From Allolobophora icterica (lineage: Eukaryota; Annelida; Clitellata; Crassiclitellata; Lumbricidae), in the NCBI GenBank assembly GCA_963556255.1, contig OY744616.1, forward strand, positions 7,580,785-7,644,784: a stretch of DNA of 64,000 nucleotides, given 5' to 3'. Positions 10,786 through 18,951 of the stretch are shown piece by piece (position 1 is the first letter of the stretch; each line of letters opens with the position of its first letter). Both the position numbers and the translations under genes were made by a program. The notes under the pieces are model-generated. The model searched no databases, had not been told where the DNA came from, and saw only the letters and a list, made by a program, of their open reading frames with translations.

Positions 10786-11919
10786 TTATTCCTTGTCTGA
10801 ATCACTTTCAGAACTGATAATGATCGTCGTCGCCGCCAACCTGTCCGGATTTTGGGTAGCTTCTGGGTAATCATCGTCCGACTCAATTACGATTTCTACA
10901 GGGTAGCCCTCGTTCAACAGCGATCCATTCGCAGGCGATGCTCTGTCGATAAGATTTTCCAACTCCGTGTCAGAAGGATGCGAGGGGAATACGTAAGCCC
11001 CTGCTGAACTGGAAGGTTTCCCAGCAGACTTCCGACTCCAGCTGAATATTTTCTCCACTTCTGATGTCGGAAAATATGGCAGTCGACCCGCCATTAATTT
11101 CTTGAATTGCTTCAGGTCGCAAACAGAACTTAACTGCTTTGCCTCCCCAGCCACCCAGGCTATTTCCAAGGTTGTTGGTTGCGCAAACGGTTCAGCTGAA
11201 AGTCCTTCTCCCGGAGAGGCTGGAGGGGAGATGGGAGAGAATCGTTCTTCCAGTAAAACTGCTTCCTCCTTTACATACACTGGAACCCCAACCGGAACAC
11301 CTTCGACTGGAATGCTTTTAGCATCGGCGACAACTGGTGGCTTTGCAGGCAACAGCTGTCCGTTCATATCCAAATCCGACAACAACGGGTTCTCCACAGA
11401 GTCGCTACCATCAGGTTCCAACGGAGGTGCCGACCCCTCCGTCGCAGCACTGAGAATCGCAGACAGGACGGTGTCCTCCTCGAATAGTGACAACAACCCA
11501 CTTGTGTCCATATCAAACGGAGACAACTGATCTGGAATTTCCTTCTGGAGGTCTAATAGTGGCGCCGGTTCAACAGTCCCTAGTCCAGGATCAAGTAATG
11601 GCAAGAGGTCCCATTCGCTCAAGTCCGGAAATGGTAAAGGTTCCTCCGTCCCCTCACGAACATTTTCATGAACCATTGTGGCTTCCGAAGTCACCATCCC
11701 AGCTTCCAAGGCCTCACAGAAAGGGGCGTTAGGTGGAGGCGCAGCTAGTCCAACCGATTCAGAAAATTCATCGCTCGTTATCGGAGCGTTCCACTCGAAA
11801 ACTCTCCTGGTTACACCCAGGTGAAACCTCTTCCGATGTTTTCTTAATGAATGCATGGCATATCTTCCTTGGAAGATCGACGAGCAATGGCAACACTTCC
11901 TCACTTTGCGTTTATCCAT
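10786..11919 (-). CDS. ORF4: C2H2-like finger, acidic middle, SUMO-interacting-type tail
   Basis: 377 residues, last ORF before the 3' LTR, not matched to any named family. Residues 9-33 form a C-X2-C-X15-H-X4-H finger (C9, C12, H28, H33), slightly longer between Cys and His than a classical C2H2, in a strongly basic segment. Residues about 90-250 are acidic and rich in Pro and Leu (DLSEWDLLPLLDPGLG, FDMDTSGLLSLFEEDT), like transcription activation domains. VKEE at 216-219 fits the SUMOylation consensus. The C-terminus carries VEIVIESDDD (341-350) and TIIISSESDSD (365-375), each a hydrophobic run followed by acidic residues, as in SUMO-interacting motifs. It has its own TATA box 58 bases upstream. 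I infer a DNA-binding activator, possibly acting on the 19 bp repeats. There is no signal peptide or membrane segment. Confidence 0.75.
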   Translation of the reverse strand: MDKRKVRKCCHCSSIFQGRYAMHSLRKHRKRFHLGVTRRVFEWNAPITSDEFSESVGLAAPPPNAPFCEALEAGMVTSEATMVHENVREGTEEPLPFPDLSEWDLLPLLDPGLGTVEPAPLLDLQKEIPDQLSPFDMDTSGLLSLFEEDTVLSAILSAATEGSAPPLEPDGSDSVENPLLSDLDMNGQLLPAKPPVVADAKSIPVEGVPVGVPVYVKEEAVLLEERFSPISPPASPGEGLSAEPFAQPTTLEIAWVAGEAKQLSSVCDLKQFKKLMAGRLPYFPTSEVEKIFSWSRKSAGKPSSSAGAYVFPSHPSDTELENLIDRASPANGSLLNEGYPVEIVIESDDDYPEATQNPDRLAATTIIISSESDSDKE

Positions 11920-11976
11920 GACCTCTCGCCAATTTCAGCTTAACAACAACAACACAACCATCAACAGGCTTCAAGG

Positions 11977-12068
11977 CTTTTATAAGGACTATGGGTGCCT
12001 TGAGGGGGCATGGGTGCCCTGGTGAGGCACGGGTGCCCTGTAGGGGCATGGGTGCCTTGGTGAGGCAC
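11977..12068 (-). promoter_or_regulatory. Internal promoter upstream of ORF4
   Basis: Four tandem 19 bp units (starts 11993, 12012, 12031, 12050) have the same consensus as the LTR repeats. They are followed in element orientation, after 8 bases, by TATAAAAG on the - strand (11984-11977). The LTR has the same arrangement, with 9 bases between repeats and TATA. Transcription would start near 11950, about 30 bases before the ORF4 start codon. Confidence 0.8.
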
Positions 12069-12635
12069 ACCCTTAGGCCACACAGACAATTGTCACCTTC
12101 GCAGGAGCTTAACAATTATAATGCTCCTTCTACCAGCAATGTGGTTAATTCTATACACAGTTCAGTTAATCACATAGCGCTAATTTACTCCATTGCAAAA
12201 TTCAAAAGTTAAATTCACTTACAACTAATACATTACCCTCATTAATGCAGTTGTATCATTCATTCAAAATTTCGTCATTCATGAAACTTATCAGTGAAAC
12301 CATTGCAATATCCAACAATGCAATATTCAAACATTACAATTATTTTTTATAATTAACTAACCTTTAGTACAAATCTTACAGCTTAATAATTAAAGTGCAA
12401 CACCTAATCATTCCTGTTTTGACTCTTAACGTTCAATTATTATGACGTCGTCGGTTACATGCGTCACCCTAACACTGTCGTTTCATTTGTATAGCGCAAT
12501 GTTGTCCCTCAAAATAATCGCATACTTTCCGTAAAAATACACAACCAAGAAATCAGTCTAAAACCTAATCAATAGTCTTATCACTCTTAACTAAAATTCA
12601 ATGCGTTTCCAAAACACAGTCAGAAATTGTCAAAA
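12069..12635. other. Non-coding stretch between ORF3 and the internal promoter
   Basis: AT-rich element DNA without an ORF of note. It could hold the 3' untranslated end of an ORF3 message or upstream control sequence for the internal promoter. Nothing specific was recognised. Confidence 0.4.
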
Positions 12636-13022
12636 TCATTCATGCATTAAATCAGACTCATTCGCTTGGCCAAGACATATCCCATAAGGACAAATGCCCC
12701 AAGAATATGGCCACCAAACAGCCGTAAAACCACTAAAAGGTATTGGCATTATTTCCAATACATGAACAGGTATCATTTCCACAGCTGAATTATTCATGCT
12801 TGGTGAAGACTCTAAAACACCTGGAACCGGAGGATTGACCGTTCCAGAATCATAAAAGAAGAGCGACGACATCTCAATGTCGTCTAAATCAGGTGGTATG
12901 GGCGATTCTAATGCATTCACATAACCATCCAATAACGCCATAATCTCGGCGACAATATCAGAGTCCAGAAGCCACTGTTCTGACATGTCGAGTTCCTGCA
13001 CGTAACTCACATCATCCATCAT
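12636..13022 (-). CDS. ORF3: small acidic protein of unknown function
   Basis: 128 residues, between ORF2 and the internal promoter and in the same orientation as Gag-Pol. The N-terminal 60 residues are rich in Asp, Glu, Leu and Met (MSEQWLLDSDIVAEIMALLD) with few basic residues, a composition seen in activation or protein-binding regions. The C-terminal part holds a Trp/Tyr/Cys-rich patch (WWPYSWGICPYGICLG). There is no known domain, signal peptide or clear transmembrane helix. A possible splice acceptor (tggtttag, - strand, ending at 13033) lies just upstream of the ATG. It could be an independent protein or an exon spliced to another ORF; no family was recognised. Confidence 0.5.
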   Translation of the reverse strand: MMDDVSYVQELDMSEQWLLDSDIVAEIMALLDGYVNALESPIPPDLDDIEMSSLFFYDSGTVNPPVPGVLESSPSMNNSAVEMIPVHVLEIMPIPFSGFTAVWWPYSWGICPYGICLGQANESDLMHE

Positions 13023-13208
13023 GGCAGGTTAACTAAACCACAAAATCACAAATCATCGTTAGCTCAATGCCAATTCTCACAGTAATGACAACTAATTTAA
13101 CATAACTTTACCACAACTTATCACTAAGTAATGACATCAATATCAAGTTCATCAAGAAATCACCGTTCCGTGATAGAGTCAGTCACGGGAGCAACACAGG
13201 CATCCATT

Positions 13209-13955
13209 CTATGCGGTCTCTAGGAAGCAACAGTCTCCAAGCTCCTTGCATCTTCCACACAATTGCTGTCTATGAGTTCGGTTGATCCCACAGGCATCTT
13301 GACTCTTGCTCCTCGACCGAAGACGTTGCTTATGTGGATACACAGTCATTCCGCATCCAAGGCAGTCTTGTCCCGCATTAGCCCAACTGTTTTGCGAAAA
13401 CCACTCTCTTCGGCATCGAAGACAACTATACTCCCCAAAGCATCTTTTCTTTCCTTGATATGGAGTAATTGCTTCATCCCTTGGTCGAGCTAGTGCACAC
13501 TCCTGTATACGATGACCCTTCTGGAAGCAGAGGTGACACAGGTAGGAGTCCGGCAAATCCTTCGGAAATCCCCTGGCAGTTTTTAGACGGCCCAACTCGT
13601 TAATCACCGCCGCCGTTACATCATTCTGATCGTCCTTCAACATTGGCGAGAATATCACAGTCGAGGCTTCCGAGTCCGTAGAATCCGATGATGCTGGACT
13701 ATTAGCTGGGGTCGGAGGAACACGAAACAGTCGATTACCTGCCTCGCTCTCACTTTCCATCAACAAACTCCGTTCAGGTATATAACCAACGTGTCCTTGC
13801 ACACCACGACCGATCGACCATCCAGGAGGGGCGATGGTCGTTCCGACGATACTCGCTCGGCCGTTCCAGAAAATAGGTGCAGCCGTATTGTTTCTTTCTG
13901 ACAATTCCACACTACGACCAAGAATAGGCTGGCGGTAGTTGAAGATCGGATACAT
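13209..13955 (-). CDS. ORF2: ZCCHC24-like protein captured by the retrotransposon
   Basis: 248 residues. Residues 140-153 form a CCHC knuckle (C140, C143, H148, C153) in YLCHLCFQKGHRIQEC. After a short linker containing TPYQGKKRCFGEY comes a 3CxxC zinc domain with pairs C178/C181, C198/C201 and C233/C236 and the phrases NSWANAGQDC and VYPHKQR. This order, spacing and wording are those of the C-terminus of metazoan ZCCHC24, whose 3CxxC domain is related to the RNA-binding domain of ZAR1. The N-terminal 130 residues (Ser/Pro-rich, PPTPANSPASSDSTDSE) are not recognisable. The reading frame has no introns. It sits where an envelope gene would be, but has no signal peptide or membrane anchor. A likely function is binding element or host RNA, which is inference. 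A strong splice acceptor precedes it (14001-14002). Confidence 0.9.
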   Translation of the reverse strand: MYPIFNYRQPILGRSVELSERNNTAAPIFWNGRASIVGTTIAPPGWSIGRGVQGHVGYIPERSLLMESESEAGNRLFRVPPTPANSPASSDSTDSEASTVIFSPMLKDDQNDVTAAVINELGRLKTARGFPKDLPDSYLCHLCFQKGHRIQECALARPRDEAITPYQGKKRCFGEYSCLRCRREWFSQNSWANAGQDCLGCGMTVYPHKQRLRSRSKSQDACGINRTHRQQLCGRCKELGDCCFLETA

Positions 13956-14000
13956 GACAAGGACTCTAACTCGTTAGACTAGGATTTCACGTCCAGCCGT

Positions 14001-14020
14001 CTGCAATAAAGAAATAATCC
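14001..14020 (-). promoter_or_regulatory. Splice acceptor upstream of ORF2
   Basis: On the - strand the sequence reads atttctttattgcag with the AG at 14002-14001. It lies 45 bases upstream of the ORF2 start and downstream of the Gag-Pol stop. A subgenomic spliced message, as used for envelope genes, could therefore express ORF2. The donor was not identified. Confidence 0.55.
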
Positions 14021-14116
14021 GATCAGAATCGTCACAGTAATTCAACTGGCACTAAAGAACACTATCTCGGACGTCCAGGCAAGACCACAATGCCTGCGCA
14101 TCCGGCACTATCCACT

Positions 14117-17100
14117 TTACTGTAGAAAACGTGCAGGCCGACGGATCTCACGCCGTGGCCGGCCGCTGTCGGTCTCTTCGCTCATAGGTTGCTCGTCCGG
14201 CGAATCCTCTTTCCTTGATTCTTCTTCACTAAAGCATAACTTTAGCTTGTCCACGTGCACGGTAAACGGTCGGGAATTAGCTGTCTTCCGGATTACGTAG
14301 TTTACAGCTCCTCGCTGCTCCACCACAGTAAATGGCCCCGTGAACATACGGGTCCATTTCGGAGTGCGGCCTCGATGACGACGCGGTGTGAAGTATAAAA
14401 CACGGTCTCCAGGCTTGAACTGTGCCGGACGAACTCGAAGGTCGTAAGTATGGCGACGTCGTTCCGCCGTGACTTTCAACTGTTCGCGGACCAGTTGGTA
14501 CGCGCGGTCCATACGTTCAGCAAGCTCCTGAACGTAGCTCACATACGTAGCATCAGTTCGAAGGGGGTCCGGAGGTCGACCATAGACAAGATCCAAAGGC
14601 GCTCTTGTCTCACGTCCGAACATCAGGAAATTCGGACTGTAGCCCGTCGTTTCATGCAGCGACGCCCGGTAGGCGGCAAGGACATGGGGCAAGACTTCGT
14701 CCCAATCCCTCTGATGGCTGCATATAACTTTCCCCAACATCGCGTTTAAAGTTTTGTGAAACCTTTCTATCATTCCATTTCCGCTTGGGTGGTACGCAGA
14801 GGTTCTGACCTTATCGATGCCCAATATTTTACAGAGCTCCCGGAAAAGATTCCCACCAAAATTCGTTCCCTGATCGGTAAGTATTTGCAACGGGGCCCCG
14901 TATCGGACGATAACGTTCTCAACTAACGCTCTAGCCACCGATATCGCTTCCTGATTAGCCATGGGAATTGCCTCGACAAATTTAGTGAAATTGTCCATGA
15001 CCGTTAAAATATAAACATGGCCCCGTCGGCTCCTTGGGTGAGGACCGGTAATGTCTAGGCTTAGTCGCTCAAAGGGTTCCCCACAAGGCAGTGGTTGCAG
15101 CGGGCCCTGCCGAGGAGGTTGTCCGCGGTGGTACTGGGCGCATTGTGAACAACGCTGACAAAAGCGTTTGGTCTCTTTAGACCAACCTACCCAGTATGCT
15201 CTACGTCGCACTTGCCATCTTGTGCGTCGGGTCCCCAAATGACCTCCCGTAATTCCCGTGTGAGCCAGCCTAAGGAACTCTTCGCGTCGGACCTTAGGCA
15301 TTACTAACTGTTCCACATCGTCAGGCGTTCGGCGATATAAGACGCCTCCTAGCAAATACAACTGTTCGCGCTGATGCCAATACGTCTTGATAGCGGCATT
15401 CTCATACAAGATTTGCACAAGATCGGGAACCTGTCCACCTTCCTTCAGCCATGATCTCACTATTCCAAGGTCCGGGTCTTCCTCCTGTACCTTTTCTAAT
15501 GACTCCGGGGGCCCAGGCTCATTATCTGCTACACCAGGCCCCGCCACTTCAGTCACCGCGGCTACCTCACTCCAAGTCTCATAGCCGCATTGACGGCATG
15601 GCTTCCTGGAAAGCGCATCCGCGTTTCCATGTTGTCGACCCGGTCGGTGTATTATCTGAAATTCGAACTCAGCCAACCTTTCCAACCAACGCCCCTGTTG
15701 ACCAATAGGCTCCGGAGTTCGCTGAAGCCATTGCAAGGCGGCGTGGTCCGTCCTTAACACAAATGGACGACCCAACAGGTATTGTCTATACAACTTCGTA
15801 AAGTGTACTATTGCAAGCAACTCCCTACGAGTAACGCAGTAATTTCTTTCTGCATTGGACAAAAGGCGACTGCCATAAGCTATTACCCTTTCCTCGCCTT
15901 CAATGCGTTGAGACAAAACCGCTCCTATGCCTAAGTCACATGCATCACAATCCAGCACGTAAACTCCTTCATCCCCAGGCAAAGCTAGAATTGGTGCGGT
16001 TGTCAAGGCGGTTTTCAACCGTTCAAATGCTTCCTGGCAGGTCAAATCCCAAACGAAGGCCCTACCCTTCTTCGTGAGATCGAACATTGGTGCTGCTATC
16101 ATCGAAAAGTCCCGAATGAATCGCCGATAGTAGGAGCACAACCCTACGAATGCTCGCACATCCTTCAGCCGTTGCGGGACAGGCCATTCAACTACATCCT
16201 GTATCTTAGACGGGTCCATCGACACTCCTTCTGGTGTAATGATGTGTCCTAGAAAATTAACTGCTCTGCGCATCAGACGGCATTTGCTCGGCTTAAGCTT
16301 TAGATTAGCCTCTCTCAGTCGCTGAAACACCTGCTTCAATCGGTCTAGATGCTCTTTTGTGGTGCTCCCGAAGATTATCACATCGTCCAGATAAACTAGG
16401 CAAATCTCAAAGTTTAACCCGGAGAGGACGATATCCATCAGCCTCTGAAAAGTGCTCGGCGCATTACAGAGCCCGAACGGCATCACATTCCATCGAAAGA
16501 TACCCCGTCGCGTAACGAAGGCTGTCTTGTCCGCATCTTTCCGGTCCAAGGCCACCTGGTGATAGCCGCTCCGTAAATCCAGGGTGCTGAACCACCCACC
16601 ACCAGCAAGTGCGTCTAAACATTCATCAATCCGTGGAAGCGGATACGAGTCCTTCTTAGTCCTATCATTCAACTGCCTATAATCAATACAGAATCTCAAA
16701 GTGCCATCTTTCTTACGGGCCAACACTACATTGGACGCCCATTCACTAACAGCAGGTTCAATGGTCCCAGCAGCCAACATACTATCCAGATGCTCATCTA
16801 TTGCAGTCCTATACGGCAATGGCTGTCGCCTTAAAGGCTGTCTTACCGGTCGTGCATCACCTGTGTCTATCTTATGTGTAGTCACGGTCGTTCTACCAAG
16901 ATCTCCTTCCGTTGCAGAAAATATATCCTTATATTCTGCCAACAAGTTTCGCAGATGTATTCGATCATCCGGCCTCACCTCTTCCGGAAGATCTTCTAGC
17001 AAAAAGTCAAGTGAAAAATCACCCTCAACCCGACCTCTGCCTTCCTTGCTAACACTGCTGCACTCAACCTCTACTGGGTGTAAGCCTCCTAGAACTTGAT

Positions 17101-18865
17101 CCCTACTTAGCTTAACCGGTTCTTCACTAAGGTTTACCACCCTTACCTGAGTTGTATCCACACGATCTCCGACCACTACTCGGGCCAGGTGAACACCAGG
17201 CTGGACCTCTGTGGCCTCAGTCATCCATGCAGGCGCTTTAGTAGCTAAGTCCCCATACTGCGTCTTAACTGACACATCCTGTTGGCACTTAGGAGCTACC
17301 ACAACCTCCTCAGCGACGATCACGCGCCGACACCACATGGACCCGTTGCCTTTCACAAGAGCAACTCGCCTACGCCCAACAAACAAGGCCCCAGCACCAA
17401 AACCTAAGCGACATCGGTGTTCCCTTAACCAATCCATACCTAACATCGGTTCAGCGATTTGATCGGACACCAGAAAAGCTGTGGGAATTGCGAATCCCTC
17501 CCGAATCCTTATCGGAATATTTACCTCTCCCAGGACCCGTATATTAGACCCATTCGCAGCCATCAAAAAACGATTGCATGGACGTAAGTCTAACCCCTCA
17601 ACTGTAGAAGACGGTACCAGGCTTACTTCTGATCCAGTGTCGATCAGGCAGGTCTGCGATCGTCCGTTGACTATACCTCGTATGTAGATGGCGTTGTTGC
17701 TTGCACGATTCGGAAGTCTCGGCCGCGCAGTGTGGTTAGTGACGACATCTTCCGTGACATCAGTCGGTTCCGTTCCGACCGTTGCCGTTGCTGGCTGACG
17801 ATTGAAGGGCCGGCGGCCTTGCCGGCAGTTGCGAGCGAAGTGACCGGGTCGGCCACAGTTGAAGCAGGCCGCCGTCCGTCGTGAAAATCCTTGGTTACCT
17901 TCCGATGGGCGAGCATCTCGCCCGGTGGCGCCAGTAGTCGCAGCTGGGCCCCGCAGTTCTCGAAGTTGTCGGTCGATGTTACTCTCCAGCTCTCGTTGCC
18001 ATCTTCGTTGCTCCTCTCGTTGCTCAGCGAGAAAGCGGTCTATCCGTGACTGGATCTGAGCGTCGAGGTCGGTTTCTTGCGTTCCTCTCACTCTGTTCGG
18101 CTGCCTTCTCCGATCGTCTGTATCCGTCGTTCGCTGGTAGGCCTCGAGACGAAGCGCCGTCCGGTAGGCCTCGTCCAAACCTTTTGGTTCTCGCTCACGT
18201 ACCTTGAGTGAAAGTTCACGGTCCCGCATGGCTTCCAAGAAAGAGTCTCTGGCAATGATTTGCGTAGTCTCATTGGATGGTACCGGGTATGCAAGTACCA
18301 CCAGCCGCCGAATGTCATGAAGAAGATCGCTAAGGCTTTCACCGTTTCTCTGGCGTCGATAGTAGAGCTGCGCACGGAACATCTCGGCCTGGCCTTCCGT
18401 GCCATACCGTTGTCGCAGACGTCCGACCAGTTCTTCATACGTTACATCCTGTCGAGCGCCGAAGTCCCATAACAACTGAGTCGCAGTTTTCTCCAATGCA
18501 CACCGAAGGAAGTCGATTTTATCCGAAGCAGTCCATCGGTTATGTCTTGCACATACCTCGAATTGCGCCAGGAAAGACTCCAACGATCCTGTTCCATCGA
18601 ACTTCCCTGGTTTCATCTGCATCGGTCTCGTCTTCAGTAAGCCTCCGATGCCTTCTAGCAATTTCTGTGGCGACATTTCTCTTTCTGATCTCTCTCTTCC
18701 ATTCGGTTCATCGTGCCTCAGGTCACCATCGTCAATGACCTCCAAAAGACTATGTTCTGGCGACGCCTCCGTCGATGGCCGTCTTCTCGTGGGAGTCGAA
18801 GTGCCCGGGTACGGATCCTCTAAATCCCGCGGTCTTCGTCTTATGATTATCTCCTCGTCTTCCAT
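14117..18865 (-). CDS. Gag-Pol polyprotein of the Gypsy element
   Basis: 1582 residues in one uninterrupted frame, without a Gag/Pol frameshift. Gag occupies about residues 1-350 and ends with a CCHC nucleocapsid knuckle (CFNCGRPGHFARNC, 334-347). The aspartic protease has DTGS at 409-412. Reverse transcriptase has SEWASNVVLARKKDGTLRFC, MPFGLCNAPSTFQRLM and YLDD at 825-828. RNase H includes LDCDACDLGIGAVLSQ, TDHAALQW and NADALSR. Integrase has a zinc-binding HHCC (H1202, H1209, C1239, C1242) and a DD35E core (D1271, D1331, E1367). A GPF module begins near 1510 and no chromodomain follows. It makes particles, copies the RNA and integrates the DNA. No catalytic residue is missing, so it is potentially active. 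The start at 18865 lies 74 bases past the primer-binding site. Confidence 0.97.
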   Translation of the reverse strand: MEDEEIIIRRRPRDLEDPYPGTSTPTRRRPSTEASPEHSLLEVIDDGDLRHDEPNGRERSEREMSPQKLLEGIGGLLKTRPMQMKPGKFDGTGSLESFLAQFEVCARHNRWTASDKIDFLRCALEKTATQLLWDFGARQDVTYEELVGRLRQRYGTEGQAEMFRAQLYYRRQRNGESLSDLLHDIRRLVVLAYPVPSNETTQIIARDSFLEAMRDRELSLKVREREPKGLDEAYRTALRLEAYQRTTDTDDRRRQPNRVRGTQETDLDAQIQSRIDRFLAEQREEQRRWQRELESNIDRQLRELRGPAATTGATGRDARPSEGNQGFSRRTAACFNCGRPGHFARNCRQGRRPFNRQPATATVGTEPTDVTEDVVTNHTARPRLPNRASNNAIYIRGIVNGRSQTCLIDTGSEVSLVPSSTVEGLDLRPCNRFLMAANGSNIRVLGEVNIPIRIREGFAIPTAFLVSDQIAEPMLGMDWLREHRCRLGFGAGALFVGRRRVALVKGNGSMWCRRVIVAEEVVVAPKCQQDVSVKTQYGDLATKAPAWMTEATEVQPGVHLARVVVGDRVDTTQVRVVNLSEEPVKLSRDQVLGGLHPVEVECSSVSKEGRGRVEGDFSLDFLLEDLPEEVRPDDRIHLRNLLAEYKDIFSATEGDLGRTTVTTHKIDTGDARPVRQPLRRQPLPYRTAIDEHLDSMLAAGTIEPAVSEWASNVVLARKKDGTLRFCIDYRQLNDRTKKDSYPLPRIDECLDALAGGGWFSTLDLRSGYHQVALDRKDADKTAFVTRRGIFRWNVMPFGLCNAPSTFQRLMDIVLSGLNFEICLVYLDDVIIFGSTTKEHLDRLKQVFQRLREANLKLKPSKCRLMRRAVNFLGHIITPEGVSMDPSKIQDVVEWPVPQRLKDVRAFVGLCSYYRRFIRDFSMIAAPMFDLTKKGRAFVWDLTCQEAFERLKTALTTAPILALPGDEGVYVLDCDACDLGIGAVLSQRIEGEERVIAYGSRLLSNAERNYCVTRRELLAIVHFTKLYRQYLLGRPFVLRTDHAALQWLQRTPEPIGQQGRWLERLAEFEFQIIHRPGRQHGNADALSRKPCRQCGYETWSEVAAVTEVAGPGVADNEPGPPESLEKVQEEDPDLGIVRSWLKEGGQVPDLVQILYENAAIKTYWHQREQLYLLGGVLYRRTPDDVEQLVMPKVRREEFLRLAHTGITGGHLGTRRTRWQVRRRAYWVGWSKETKRFCQRCSQCAQYHRGQPPRQGPLQPLPCGEPFERLSLDITGPHPRSRRGHVYILTVMDNFTKFVEAIPMANQEAISVARALVENVIVRYGAPLQILTDQGTNFGGNLFRELCKILGIDKVRTSAYHPSGNGMIERFHKTLNAMLGKVICSHQRDWDEVLPHVLAAYRASLHETTGYSPNFLMFGRETRAPLDLVYGRPPDPLRTDATYVSYVQELAERMDRAYQLVREQLKVTAERRRHTYDLRVRPAQFKPGDRVLYFTPRRHRGRTPKWTRMFTGPFTVVEQRGAVNYVIRKTANSRPFTVHVDKLKLCFSEEESRKEDSPDEQPMSEETDSGRPRREIRRPARFLQ

Positions 18866-18938
18866 CGATGATCGCTTTCGTCGTTGCTTTGTAGTTGATC
18901 AATGTCCCACAATTTCACTCGGTGAAATCACCACCCCG

Positions 18939-18950
18939 ATTCTGGTACCA
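18939..18950 (-). other. Primer-binding site, probably for tRNA-Leu
   Basis: One base after the 5' LTR the - strand reads TGGTACCAGAAT. Its first nine bases complement a 3' end CTGGTACCA, as I recall for eukaryotic tRNA-Leu(UAA). Assignment of the tRNA is from memory of that end sequence. Confidence 0.7.
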
Positions 18951-18951
18951 A

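Noticed and set aside
11102..11530. Open frames on the + strand opposite ORF4 and Gag-Pol
   Set aside because: They are shadows of the true - strand genes, lack domains and overlap them fully.
13209..13955. ORF2 as a second nucleocapsid or an envelope protein
   Set aside because: The CCHC knuckle alone could suggest nucleocapsid, but the 3CxxC domain and linker wording match ZCCHC24. There is no signal peptide or membrane anchor for an envelope.
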